The position numbers were made by a program, and so were the translations under genes. Shown here piece after piece: positions 1-8,049 of a stretch of 64,000 nucleotides of DNA. How positions within the stretch are numbered: position 1 is the first letter of the stretch; each line of letters begins with the position of its first letter. Location: NCBI GenBank assembly GCA_022824565.1, contig JAJDZQ010000009.1, positions 1-64,000 of the forward strand. Reading direction: 5' to 3'. The notes beneath the pieces are model-generated. The model was given only the letters and a program-made list of their open reading frames with translations. It ran no database searches and was not told the origin of the DNA. Source of the DNA: Anaerolineae bacterium. GTDB taxonomy: Bacteria > Chloroflexota > Anaerolineae > Aggregatilineales > Phototrophicaceae.

Positions 1-998
1 GTTTCTCCCACAGCAGCTATTTTGCGCAGCGGCAGGACTTCGTGATGGGCGTCATATAGCGCTGGACGCAGCAGATCGGTCATGCCCGCGTCTACGATAT
101 AAAAGACCTGCCCCGCCTGTCGCTTGACATAGAGCACTTCCGTAAGCAGCACGCCGGCATCGGCGACAAGGGCGCGTCCAGGCTCGAGCAGAACGCGGTA
201 TTCACCCAAGCGGCTAGCCAACGTAGCCACAAGTTCGTCCAGCGGATGCACAGACTCGCCCAGGCGATAAGCGACTGGCAAGCCGCCACCCAGGTTAATC
301 GTGCGAATCTGTCGGTATGATCGCGCGAGGTCCAGCGATTTGTCCAGCGCGCGAAGCGTCGACTGGCTATCGCCCAGCTGGCTGCCGATATGGATGTGGA
401 TACCCGCGAAATTGATGCGCGGATACTTGCCTCGTTTCGCAAGCAAATCGCGGATTACTTCGGCGGTCATGCCAAACTTTGCGCCGCCATGCCCCGTGGC
501 GATCTTGGGATGCGTGTTTGCCGTGACCTGGGGGTTCAACCGCAGCGCGACCCGCACCGACTCTGCGCCTGCGCGCTCTGCCGCCGCCTGGATATAATCC
601 AGTTCCAGCGCATTTTCCACATTCAGCCAGCCAACGCCGCGTTCAACTGCAACATTGATTTCGGCGCGCGTTTTGCCGACACCTGCGAAGACGATCTGCC
701 GCGCAGCCCCGCCAGCCGCAAGCACCTGCTGGATTTCTCCGCCGCTCACACAATCGAAATTGCTGCCCTGTCCGAGCAATGCACGCAATATAGCCGCGTT
801 CGCATTGGCTTTGACGCTGTAATGCAGCTGGGCAGAAACGGGCGCAAAAGCCTGCCGCAAGCGCCGATAATTTTCCAGCGCCCGCCTGAGGCTGTAGACA
901 TAGACGGGCGTGCCGACCTCGCTGGCGATTGTCTCCAGAGCGAAGTCGTCCACCAGCAGCGAGCCATCGACATAGCGAAACGAAGAATTGAGCACCAT
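1..998 (-). CDS. lysA: Diaminopimelate decarboxylase, 3' end cut by window edge
   Basis: A fold-type III PLP decarboxylase that removes CO2 from meso-diaminopimelate to give L-lysine, the last step of lysine synthesis in the cytoplasm. The frame stays open from an ATG at 998 to base 1 (about 332 codons seen of the usual 400 or so). Visible family motifs are HYSVKANAN with the PLP-binding lysine, HIHIGSQ, the glycine-rich NLGGGLPV, the EPGRALVADAG segment and DAGMTDLLRPALY. The C-terminal part that holds the catalytic Cys region lies outside the window. An AGGTGG sequence 4 bases before the ATG may be the ribosome binding site. A terminator hairpin and tRNA-Asp lie immediately upstream on the same strand. 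Confidence 0.95.
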   Translation of the reverse strand, partial: MVLNSSFRYVDGSLLVDDFALETIASEVGTPVYVYSLRRALENYRRLRQAFAPVSAQLHYSVKANANAAILRALLGQGSNFDCVSGGEIQQVLAAGGAARQIVFAGVGKTRAEINVAVERGVGWLNVENALELDYIQAAAERAGAESVRVALRLNPQVTANTHPKIATGHGGAKFGMTAEVIRDLLAKRGKYPRINFAGIHIHIGSQLGDSQSTLRALDKSLDLARSYRQIRTINLGGGLPVAYRLGESVHPLDELVATLASRLGEYRVLLEPGRALVADAGVLLTEVLYVKRQAGQVFYIVDAGMTDLLRPALYDAHHEVLPLRKIAAVGE

Positions 999-1011
999 GC
1001 GCCACCTGCAC

Positions 1012-1042
1012 AAACAAAAAGGAGGCGCGCATCGGCACCTCC
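1012..1042 (-). terminator. Rho-independent terminator between tRNA-Asp and lysA
   Basis: On the minus strand GGAGG(T)GC is followed by a short loop and then GCGCCTCC and TTTTTGTTTG. This is a stem with a T tract, 8 bases downstream of the tRNA-Asp 3' end. It ends only about 13 bases before the lysA start codon, so lysA expression must come from readthrough or from a promoter inside or very close to the tRNA gene. Confidence 0.8.
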
Positions 1043-1049
1043 GATATTG

Positions 1050-1122
1050 CGGGAGCGACGGGATTTGAACCCGCGATCTCCGGCTTGACAGGCCGGCATG
1101 TTAACCGCTACACCACGCCCCC
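1050..1122 (-). tRNA. tRNA-Asp (anticodon GTC)
   Basis: A 73-base cloverleaf can be folded by eye. The acceptor stem GGGGGCG pairs with CGCTCCC with one G-U pair and discriminator G73, typical of tRNA-Asp. The D arm is GTGT/ACAT, the anticodon stem CCGGC/GCCGG closes loop CTGTCAA with GTC at 1089-1087, and the T arm is GCGGG-TTCAAAT-CCCGT. CCA is not encoded. With G34 in a GUN anticodon it is a possible queuosine acceptor, which is relevant to the mannosyltransferase homologue at 38608-39702. A terminator follows. Confidence 0.97.
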
Positions 1123-1194
1123 TCTTGCCTGCCGAGACTAGCAGCCGCGCCGTACTGTGTCAAGTGGCAAACAAATATCGCTGTTGTGGAGAGC

Positions 1195-2043
1195 TCATAG
1201 CTGGCCGAAGCCACCTATCGCGCTGGACTTGCCAGAAAGGAAGCGCGCAGTCAACACCAGGATTAGTATGGACGGCGCGACAAAGACCAGAGACATCGCG
1301 GCAATCAGCGGGTTGTTGCTGCCAGAGGCGGTCGAAAACAGCAGCACTGGCATGGTGATGACTTGTCCCGCGCCGATGAGAAAGGTCAAGATGTATTGAC
1401 TCCACGAGATAAGATAGGCAAACAGACTCGCCACCACGATGCCCGGGAAGATCGCTGGCAGCGTAACATGCCAGAAGGTGCGCAACGTCCCCGCGCCCAG
1501 CGAACGAGCCTGTTGTTCAAAGTCGGGATCATAATTGGCGAAGACACCGGCCAGGGTCAACACCACATAGGGCATGACCGGCACCAAATGCACCAGGCCG
1601 ACGCCCAGCAGATTGCCGGCCAGCCCCCAGCGGATGAAGTTGATATTCAGCCCCATCGCCACGGCAATGCCCGGCACGATGGTCGGTGAGATGATCAGGA
1701 ATTCGATTATCCGCTTGCCGCGAAACTTGTACAAACCCAGCGCCCGCGCGGCCGGCAAGCCAATCACCACCGAGCTGAAAGTGACGGCAACCGCCAGGAT
1801 CGTGCTGTTCCAAAGCGCCTCGGGGACTTTTGAGTTGGCGGCGACGATGCTTTCCCAGGCGCGCAAACTGAGCTCGGTCGGGAAAAGCTGTGGATAGAAC
1901 CAGCGGAAGGAGAAGGCGTTGAACAAGAATGCGATCAGCGGAGTCAGCAGCAAGAAGATCAACAAGACGACAGCGGCATAATGCAAAGCGCGCAACAACC
2001 GTTGGCGGGCTGAGTGGTCGTGGTTTGCCGTATGCGTCGCCAT
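1195..2043 (-). CDS. ABC transporter permease, PotC/AfuB-like
   Basis: A 282-residue inner-membrane permease of the binding-protein-dependent type (spermidine/putrescine, iron or thiosulfate-like group). About six hydrophobic helices are visible, the first near residues 24-46. The cytoplasmic EAA loop that contacts the ATPase reads EQQARSLGAGTLRTFWHVTL followed by PAIFPG. The ATG at 2043 lies 3 bases after the stop of the partner permease, so the two are co-transcribed. No solute-binding protein or ATPase gene adjoins the pair, so the substrate cannot be told from here. Confidence 0.88.
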   Translation of the reverse strand: MATHTANHDHSARQRLLRALHYAAVVLLIFLLLTPLIAFLFNAFSFRWFYPQLFPTELSLRAWESIVAANSKVPEALWNSTILAVAVTFSSVVIGLPAARALGLYKFRGKRIIEFLIISPTIVPGIAVAMGLNINFIRWGLAGNLLGVGLVHLVPVMPYVVLTLAGVFANYDPDFEQQARSLGAGTLRTFWHVTLPAIFPGIVVASLFAYLISWSQYILTFLIGAGQVITMPVLLFSTASGSNNPLIAAMSLVFVAPSILILVLTARFLSGKSSAIGGFGQL

Positions 2044-2046
2044 GCC

Positions 2047-2958
2047 TCAATCCTGCCGCACTGTCCGCCGGCTCAGCCACATGTAGCCGAGCACGAGGAA
2101 GAATACGATGATGGAGATGATGACGCTGATCGCCATGCCTTCGGTGCGCGCATTCAAATCGGGATTGCGGAAGAAACGCACAGCCGTGACAGTCAACGTC
2201 CGCGGGAAGCGCACGCCCAATATGGCCGGCACTTCGTAAGAACCGAATGTGAATGCGAAGACGAGTATCGAGCCCGAAAGCAAGCCCGGCATCACCAGCG
2301 GCAAGATGACATAGAGAAAGCGCTGCCAGCGATTGGCGCCCAGGCTGCGCGCCAGGTCTTCATAATCCACGCCCAGCGACTGCAATACCGCCAGCACGAT
2401 GACGCCGATAAACGGCACTTCTTTCCACACGAAGGACAAAATCATGCCGATGCCAAACTTGTCTTTGACCAAGACAGGGAAGTCGCGCGGAAAGTCGAAC
2501 AATCCCAGCTGCGCGCCCGTGCGAGACAGCAAGCCGCTTTGCGAAAACAGGAACAAGATGCCGATCGCCGCGACAACATGCGGGACAGGCAGATTCAACT
2601 GATACAAAAATGTCGCCAGCCGCTTGCCAATAAAAGTGCGCCGCAACAGCAATGCCGTCGCCAACGCCAACATGGCCGAGATGACCGTGCTGCCCACACT
2701 GACCCAGATGGTCAAAGCCAGCCCTTGCCAAAATACCGCTGCGTATTGCTCGGAGAACATGATGCTGTGGTAGGCGCGCAGCGAAATTTCCGTGCGCCCG
2801 ATGATGGGCTGCCAGCCGAGGCTCACCAAGGTGCCATAAGCCAATCCGCCCAGAAAGAGGAATACGATGACGGCCAGGGTCGGTGCCAGCATGATGGGTA
2901 TGCGCCAGCGATCCCAAAATGTCAAAATTGCTCCCGTCTTCTCTCGCTTTGCCTCCAC
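2047..2958 (-). CDS. ABC transporter permease, PotB/AfuA-like
   Basis: A 303-residue partner of the downstream permease. It has a single N-terminal hydrophobic helix (about residues 17-40), then a cluster of transmembrane segments. The EAA motif is EDLARSLGANRWQRFLYVIL followed by PLVMPG. Both subunits together would form the channel of an ABC importer for polyamines, ferric iron, putrescine or related small solutes; the sequence does not decide which. Upstream lies the 64-base repeat array and then a gene on the other strand, so the transporter operon here consists of permeases only. The ATPase and binding protein must be encoded elsewhere. Confidence 0.88.
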   Translation of the reverse strand: MEAKREKTGAILTFWDRWRIPIMLAPTLAVIVFLFLGGLAYGTLVSLGWQPIIGRTEISLRAYHSIMFSEQYAAVFWQGLALTIWVSVGSTVISAMLALATALLLRRTFIGKRLATFLYQLNLPVPHVVAAIGILFLFSQSGLLSRTGAQLGLFDFPRDFPVLVKDKFGIGMILSFVWKEVPFIGVIVLAVLQSLGVDYEDLARSLGANRWQRFLYVILPLVMPGLLSGSILVFAFTFGSYEVPAILGVRFPRTLTVTAVRFFRNPDLNARTEGMAISVIISIIVFFLVLGYMWLSRRTVRQD

Positions 2959-3060
2959 GCGATAGTAACCCAGCCAACCAGCTTGGGCAATGCCACAGCC
3001 TTACGGGCAGTGGCGCTTCATTGCTATCTCAACAAGCCCCCATCCCCCGACCCCTTGCCC

Positions 3061-3316
3061 CCAGAACGAGGGAAGAGGAGTTTTCCCAAAGATTCCACGG
3101 AATATAAGCCCCTCCCTCATTTTGCCAGAACGAAGGAAGGGGAGTTTTCCTATAGATTCCACGGAATATAAGCCCCTCCCTCATTTTGCCAGAACGAAGG
3201 AAGGGGAGTTTTTCCAAAGATTCCGCGGAATATAAACCCTTCCCTCATTTTGCCAGAACGAGGGAAGGGGAGTTTTTCCAAAGATTCCGCAGACATAAGC
3301 CCCTCCCTCATTTTGG
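3061..3316. repeat. Four tandem copies of a 64-base repeat
   Basis: Units begin at 3061, 3125, 3189 and 3253 with the shared word CCAGAACGA, giving an exact 64-base period with a few substitutions. Each unit junction can form a hairpin of a CCCCTCCCTC-like arm and a GAAGGAAGGGG-like arm around a TTTTGCCAGAAC loop. In the 3238-3269 copy the arms are CCCTTCCCTC and GAGGGAAGGG, a perfect 10-base-pair match. The array lies in the non-coding gap 2959-3454, runs straight into a related G-rich palindrome, and contains no convincing gene. Confidence 0.93.
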
Positions 3317-3350
3317 GGGAGGGGTTTGGGGTGGGGGGAGGGGGGGGGGA
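3300..3350 (+). repeat. GC-rich intergenic palindrome with G-run tail (copy 1)
   Basis: A CCCTCCCT arm, a short ATTTT loop, a GGGGGAGGGG arm and then TTTGGGGTGGGGGG and a long G run. The same design occurs at 42391-42430 (opposite strand), 42446-42486 and 60684-60737. It is a dispersed intergenic element; the G runs could form a quadruplex. Confidence 0.8.
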
Positions 3351-3454
3351 GAAGCGCCACATCTACCTATTCTGCACTCCCACCTTGCGCGTATGATTGT
3401 GGCGTGGATTGCTTTACAATGCGCCAATTGTCCGCCGCAGGAGACGCGATCGTC

Positions 3455-4774
3455 GTGAGCCAGCGCAGGGTACTGGTCTTTTGGCTGCCACTGGCTTTGG
3501 CCTGGTGGCTGATGACCATCGAAGGTCCCATCATCCAGGGTGTCATCAGCCGCAAACCCGATTCCGAGACGCAGTTGGCGGCCTTTGGCCTGCTGTTTAC
3601 ATTGCAAATCCTCATCGAAACCCCCATCATCATGCTGCTCGCGACCAGCAACGCCCTTTCGCGCGATCGCCAGTCATACCGTTTGTTGTGGCGCTTCATG
3701 ATGGGCCTCAACCTGCTCATCACGCTCATCGCCCTGCTGATGGCCTTCACTCCGCTGCTGGATCTGTATCTGGGGCGGCTGCTGCATATCCCGGCGCATA
3801 TCATAGAAGCGACCCGGCCCGGCATGCAGATCATGGTGCTTTGGGGCGCGTTTATCGGCTTTCGGCGATTTCATCAGGGCATCATTATCCGCTTTGGCCA
3901 TACCCGTCATGTCGGCTTTGGCACAGTCTTGCGCATATTGGTATCGGGCAGCACGGCTTTGGCTTTGGGCGCAGTCACCAACCTGGCTGGCGCGGCTATC
4001 GGTGGCGCGGCGTTGATGCTGGCGGTGATCGCCGAAGCCCTGTATATCTGGCGAGTCGCGCGCCCGGATGTGGCGACCCTGCTGGCGACACCCTTGCGAG
4101 CGGGCCAGCGCGCCTTGACCTATGCAAAAGCGATCCAATTTCATCTGCCGCTGGCCATCACCAGCCTGCTGACGATGCTCGTGCATCCTGCAATCGAGCG
4201 AGGCCTGGCCAGCACACCCGAAGCGGAACAGAGTCTGGCGGCTTGGCCCGTCGTCTTTTCCATCTTGCTGATCATGCGCTCGGGCGGCATGGCCTATCAG
4301 GAAGTTGTGCTTTCGCTGAATGAGAGCGCGAGCCACCATCGCACCTTGCGCAATTTTACGCTGCGCCTGGGCGGCTCGTTGAGCCTGTTCATGCTGGCTT
4401 TTGCGTTTACGCCGCTGATTCATGTGTACCTGACAGCCATCCTGGGCGTGCCGGCGCATCTGCACACACTCATCATCATCGGCGCGCAGGTTGGCGTGCT
4501 GCTGCCGCTGCTGACCACACTGCACAGCTATTTTCGCGCTTTGCTCATGCTCAGTCATCGGACATCCGCCATCTATCAAGCAATCGTGCTGGGCTTCGCG
4601 CTGACCTCGCTGGTGGTTTGGGGTGGCATCGCCCTGGGCCTGGAAGGCATCCTGGCGGCGGCGCTGGGCTTGACCCTGGGGCACTTGCTGGAGCTGCTTT
4701 ATCTCTACTTCTCATATCGGCGCGAACACAGCGCGCTGCAGCTGCATTGGCAATCGGTTGTGGCGGCGGCATGA
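3455..4774 (+). CDS. Polytopic membrane transporter, MATE/MOP-like
   Basis: A very hydrophobic protein of 439 residues with about twelve predicted transmembrane helices and short basic loops. The fold pattern and conserved segments (for example the helix around LAAFGLLFTLQILIETPIIM and the RFHQGIIIRFGHTR loop) resemble the MOP flippase superfamily, which includes MATE drug exporters and ANK-type pyrophosphate/citrate exporters. The GTG at 3455 is preferred because CAGGAG stands 11 bases before it. An in-frame ATG at 3419 lies within a TACAAT word that looks like a -10 box. No substrate can be given. The next gene follows after 28 bases on the same strand. Confidence 0.7.
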   Translation: MSQRRVLVFWLPLALAWWLMTIEGPIIQGVISRKPDSETQLAAFGLLFTLQILIETPIIMLLATSNALSRDRQSYRLLWRFMMGLNLLITLIALLMAFTPLLDLYLGRLLHIPAHIIEATRPGMQIMVLWGAFIGFRRFHQGIIIRFGHTRHVGFGTVLRILVSGSTALALGAVTNLAGAAIGGAALMLAVIAEALYIWRVARPDVATLLATPLRAGQRALTYAKAIQFHLPLAITSLLTMLVHPAIERGLASTPEAEQSLAAWPVVFSILLIMRSGGMAYQEVVLSLNESASHHRTLRNFTLRLGGSLSLFMLAFAFTPLIHVYLTAILGVPAHLHTLIIIGAQVGVLLPLLTTLHSYFRALLMLSHRTSAIYQAIVLGFALTSLVVWGGIALGLEGILAAALGLTLGHLLELLYLYFSYRREHSALQLHWQSVVAAA

Positions 4775-4802
4775 ATTCGTCATAACAAAGGAGCAAATCG
4801 CT

Positions 4803-6062
4803 ATGTCATGGATGCGTGAAATCCTGCCCCTCAGAACGCGAGCGACTATCCGGGATGCCTGGCTGAAAAAGCGCCTGGAGCGGCTGCTGCCCGAATTGCT
4901 GAAGCGCGAAAATATCGATATGTGGCTGGTCGTCTGCCGCGAATATAACGAAGATCCAGTGGTCATGTCGCTGCTGCCGGCCACTTCGATGTCCGCCCGC
5001 CGCCGCACCATGCTGGTCTTCGCGCGGGATGCCGCGGGCAATGTCGAACAGCTCACTTTGTCGCGCTATGGGTATGAAGGCTTCTATGAGCCAGCTTGGG
5101 ACCCCGCTATCGAGACGCAGCACGCTTGCCTGGCGCGCATCATCCGCGAGCGCGACCCCAAGCGCATCGGCATCAATAGCTCGCGGCTCTGCGCATTTGG
5201 CGATGGCATCTCGCACAACGAATATGAATTGCTCTGCGCTGCGCTGGACGATACATTTCTGCCGCGGCTGGTGAGCGCAGAGCGGCTGTGTGTGGGCTGG
5301 CTAGAGCGGCGCTTGCCCGAAGAAATCGCGGCGTATGCCCAGTTGGTGGAGCTGGGGCACCAGATCATCGCGCGCGCTTTTTCGACAGCTGTCATTCATC
5401 CTGGAATCACCACGACCGATGATGTCGTCTGGTGGATGCGCCAGACCATGCACGATGCCGGCTTGCAAGCCTGGTTCCAGCCCACCATCGACATACAGGC
5501 GCCGGGCTTGTCTTTTGCATTTCTGGGCAACGGCGACGCGCGAACAGTCATCCAGCCCGGCGACCTGCTGCACTGTGATATGGGCTTTCATTATCTGGGA
5601 CTGGCCACCGACCAGCAGCAGCACGCCTATGTCTTGGCTCCTGGCGAAAGCGGTGCCCCGCCCGGATTGCGCGAGGCGCTGGCAGCTGGCAACCGCCTGC
5701 AAGATATCCACATGGCAGAAATGCAAGTCGGGCGCAGCGGCAACGAAGTGCTGTCCGCGGCCCTGGAGAAAGCCCGGGCAGAAGGCATCCGCCCGCAGAT
5801 TTATACGCATCCGCTGGGTGTTCACGGCCATGCGGCGGGACCGCTGGTCGGCTTGTGGGATCAGCAGGCTGGCGTGCCGGGCATCGGCGATTATCCATTA
5901 TTCGATGACACCGTCTATTCCATTGAACTGAATATCGCTCACAAGCTGCCGGAATGGGGTGGGCAGGATGTGCGCATCATGCTGGAAGAAGATGCTGTGC
6001 TGACGGGCGGCGAGATGCGCTGGCTGCACGGGCGGCAAGAAGCGCTGCACCTGGTGGGCTAG
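4803..6062 (+). CDS. M24 family metallopeptidase (Xaa-Pro aminopeptidase-like)
   Basis: A 419-residue cytoplasmic protein with an N-terminal creatinase-like domain (about 1-165) and a C-terminal pita-bread peptidase domain. The metal ligands of the family can be recognised: the two Asp of LLHCDMGFHYLGLATDQQ, the His of the HPLGVHGHAAGP stretch, the Glu of SIELNI and the Glu of LEEDAVLTGG. These fit a dinuclear Mn/Co hydrolase that removes N-terminal residues before proline, although creatinase-like activities share the fold. The ATG at 4803 has AAAGGAG 8 bases upstream. Confidence 0.85.
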   Translation: MSWMREILPLRTRATIRDAWLKKRLERLLPELLKRENIDMWLVVCREYNEDPVVMSLLPATSMSARRRTMLVFARDAAGNVEQLTLSRYGYEGFYEPAWDPAIETQHACLARIIRERDPKRIGINSSRLCAFGDGISHNEYELLCAALDDTFLPRLVSAERLCVGWLERRLPEEIAAYAQLVELGHQIIARAFSTAVIHPGITTTDDVVWWMRQTMHDAGLQAWFQPTIDIQAPGLSFAFLGNGDARTVIQPGDLLHCDMGFHYLGLATDQQQHAYVLAPGESGAPPGLREALAAGNRLQDIHMAEMQVGRSGNEVLSAALEKARAEGIRPQIYTHPLGVHGHAAGPLVGLWDQQAGVPGIGDYPLFDDTVYSIELNIAHKLPEWGGQDVRIMLEEDAVLTGGEMRWLHGRQEALHLVG

Positions 6063-6188
6063 TCGCGCGAAAATTGCAGCGCTTTTGCATTTTCAAAATA
6101 GCCGGCTAACAGCTTTCCCTTATGCTGGCGGTGAGAATCTCGCCTATTCGCCAATGAAGTGAATCTAATAGAGTAAGGCGCATTTTTC

Positions 6189-6271
6189 GACACAGAGAAC
6201 ACAGAGAACATAGCGGGCACAGAGGTATTGATCACTCGGTGTACTCTATCAACTCGGTGAACTCGGTGGTT
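6189..6271. repeat. Short direct repeats (CACAGAG and CTCGGTG words)
   Basis: In the gap 6063-6507, ACACAGAGAAC is repeated at 6190-6215. From 6235 to 6271 the words CTCGGTG, AACTCGGTG and AACTCGGTGGT follow one another. A diverged copy of the CTCGGTG block lies inverted at 9973-10007. The function is unknown. Confidence 0.6.
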
Positions 6272-6325
6272 CATTTTTCATTCATTACTTAATTGATCTC
6301 GCAGAGAAAGGAAAGCGCCCTGAAA

Positions 6326-6409
6326 ATGCTGATGCGCCGCGTTATCTTCCTCTTGTTCTGCGCCTTGCTGATGCTGCTGATCATCAGTGGCGCGCCGGGC
6401 AGCGGATAG
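6326..6409 (+). CDS. Possible 27-residue hydrophobic small protein
   Basis: ATG at 6326 to TAG at 6407-6409. The peptide begins MLMRRVIFLLFCALLMLL and ends SGAPGSG: two arginines followed by one run of about 15 hydrophobic residues, as in a single-pass small membrane protein or a detached signal peptide. AAAGGAAA lies upstream at 6308-6314, about 11 bases before the ATG. It sits in an otherwise empty 445-base gap. It could equally be the remnant of a decayed lipoprotein gene or chance; there is no homology argument. Confidence 0.35.
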   Translation: MLMRRVIFLLFCALLMLLIISGAPGSG

Positions 6410-6444
6410 AGCGGGTCCAGATCTGCCCGATCTGCGCCAGAATC

Positions 6445-6474
6445 TTGGTGGGGTACCGCCATTCGCGCTATATT
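6445..6474 (+). promoter_or_regulatory. Possible sigma-70 promoter for the gene at 6508
   Basis: TTGGTG at 6445-6450 and TATATT at 6469-6474, 18 bases apart. The predicted start of transcription is near 6481, leaving a leader of about 27 bases. Confidence 0.4.
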
Positions 6475-6507
6475 CGTGATGGCTTGCGCAGAGTAGGAAT
6501 CATGCTT

Positions 6508-8049
6508 ATGTCCACAATTGACTATCGACAAGAGCGGCAGGTATTCGCCGATGGCGCATGGTCGATGGTGCATACAGCCACGATCCCCGCCGACCGCCTC
6601 AAGTTCGAAGACCTGCATCCCATGAGCAGCTATGTGCGCCAGCAAGACATCGCGCGCATGCAATTCGCTCGCGCAAGGGCACGCGGCGAGGCCAGCCCAC
6701 ACATTGTGACCTGGACCGCCATGCAGACCGACCGCCGCGCCAGCCAGGTATTCCCCGATCTCAGCTATGCCACGCGAGACCACGAACAGATCATCAGCGC
6801 CAATTCCTTCATCACCTATGTGCTGCGCCACATGCTTATGGAAGGCTGGCTGCAGCTGCACGAATATATCGGCGACACCTATGAATGGCAGGCGGCGATC
6901 CCGCGCGGGCAAGACGACTGGTCGGCGCGCGCCAAGGCAGTCTTGCGCTGGCTCGAAGACGAAATCCAGCTCGACTTCTACCCCAATATCGAACGCGGGA
7001 CTTATCAGCCACGCATCTTTCAGCCATTTGATGTGCGTCACAATTTTGCGCGCATCGGTCGCTGCGACTTTGTGCGCCACTTCGTGCAAAATCATGCGCG
7101 GGCTGCTGTCTTCAACACATCCCATTTCTTGCACGAGCACGATGACCTGATCAGCCACCACGCTGGCTATGGCGACGCGATCGGGCTGATGGTGGCGGAA
7201 GGCACGATCTTGCGGCCGCCAATCTATCGGCGCGGCGCTTTGCTCTATGATGGCCAGCGCTGGCGCATCGACACAATCGGCCTGGACGATATCGCGCTGA
7301 TCTTGCCGGGCGAAATTGAGTTGGGCATTGGCGCAGAGGCCGAACTGAACCCCGCCCAGCCACAGCCCATCGCCATCTATACGCGGGCGGGCAGCTTGCG
7401 AAAAAGCAGCCCCTTGCAATGCACGCCAAGTGCGACCGACCGCAGCGAGTTCGTTATCGTCAATCGGCAGTTGGTCAGTTGGAAGCGCGGCGGCGAGCTG
7501 CCAATCCCCCAGAATGGCTTTGTCTTGTCGGTTCGTGATGGCGCACTATCGAAGCGCGCGGTCGAAGAGATTGTCGCTGACGCCTGGGTCGAATACAGTT
7601 TCGCCGCGCCATCCAGCCGAATCCATTCGGCGATACAAGCCGGCCCGATTTTGCTGCGAAATGGACAGCGGGCCGACTCGCAAGAAGAGTTCCATGCCAG
7701 CCGCGACGGCCGAATCGGCATCACGCCGGTGCGCATGAATCCTGCTGGCGATGCGATTCGCAAGGCGCGTACTGCCGTGGCGATCAAAGCAAATGGCGAG
7801 CTGGCGCTGCTGGTAGTCGATGGCTGCGAGCCCGCCAGCCGCACAAGCCTGGACAGCGCCGGCGCAAGCCTGGACGAAACCCGGCAATTGCTTGTGAACA
7901 TGGGCGCGTTGGACGCGCTCAACCTGAGCGGCGAAGGCTCGAGCCATTTGTTTGTGCAGGGCGGGCTGGCCAACACGCCATCCGACAGACGCGGGCAGCC
8001 CGGCGTCATCTACGAGCGCATGCTGCCCTCAATTGGCATCGTCAGCTAA
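6508..8049 (+). CDS. Phosphodiester-glycosidase-like (NAGPA domain) protein
   Basis: A 513-residue protein of unknown role. The last 150 or so residues resemble the NAGPA/phosphodiester glycosidase family: RKARTAVAIKANGELALLVV, a G-SLDETRQLLVNMGALDALNL block, and a closing TPSDRRGQ-YERMLP. In that family the core is normally LDGGGSS; here it is LSGEGSS (about residues 471-479), so activity may be lost or changed. The N-terminal 340 residues contain alternating beta-type sequence that I do not recognise. No signal peptide is seen. The ATG at 6508 is chosen because AGGA at 6496-6499 (in GTAGGAA) is 8 to 9 bases upstream; an ATG two codons earlier is possible. The 3' end overlaps the convergent dehydrogenase gene by 21 bases. 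Confidence 0.6.
   Translation: MSTIDYRQERQVFADGAWSMVHTATIPADRLKFEDLHPMSSYVRQQDIARMQFARARARGEASPHIVTWTAMQTDRRASQVFPDLSYATRDHEQIISANSFITYVLRHMLMEGWLQLHEYIGDTYEWQAAIPRGQDDWSARAKAVLRWLEDEIQLDFYPNIERGTYQPRIFQPFDVRHNFARIGRCDFVRHFVQNHARAAVFNTSHFLHEHDDLISHHAGYGDAIGLMVAEGTILRPPIYRRGALLYDGQRWRIDTIGLDDIALILPGEIELGIGAEAELNPAQPQPIAIYTRAGSLRKSSPLQCTPSATDRSEFVIVNRQLVSWKRGGELPIPQNGFVLSVRDGALSKRAVEEIVADAWVEYSFAAPSSRIHSAIQAGPILLRNGQRADSQEEFHASRDGRIGITPVRMNPAGDAIRKARTAVAIKANGELALLVVDGCEPASRTSLDSAGASLDETRQLLVNMGALDALNLSGEGSSHLFVQGGLANTPSDRRGQPGVIYERMLPSIGIVS

Noticed and set aside
2014-3171. 385-codon plus-strand frame across the permease gene and the repeats
   Set aside because: Rich in Arg, Gln and His as expected from antisense of a membrane protein; it runs through the 64-base repeats and has no homology.
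3029-3235. Small proteins encoded in the repeat array
   Set aside because: Open frames exist on both strands because the unit lacks stops in some frames; the peptides merely repeat PSFWQNEGG-like words and have no start signal.
3061-3316. CRISPR array
   Set aside because: The 64-base units are repeated as a whole with no variable spacers, and no cas genes are present.
3674-4684. 336-codon minus-strand frame opposite the MOP-type transporter
   Set aside because: Gln/Arg/His-rich shadow of hydrophobic codons; the plus strand shows clear transmembrane periodicity.
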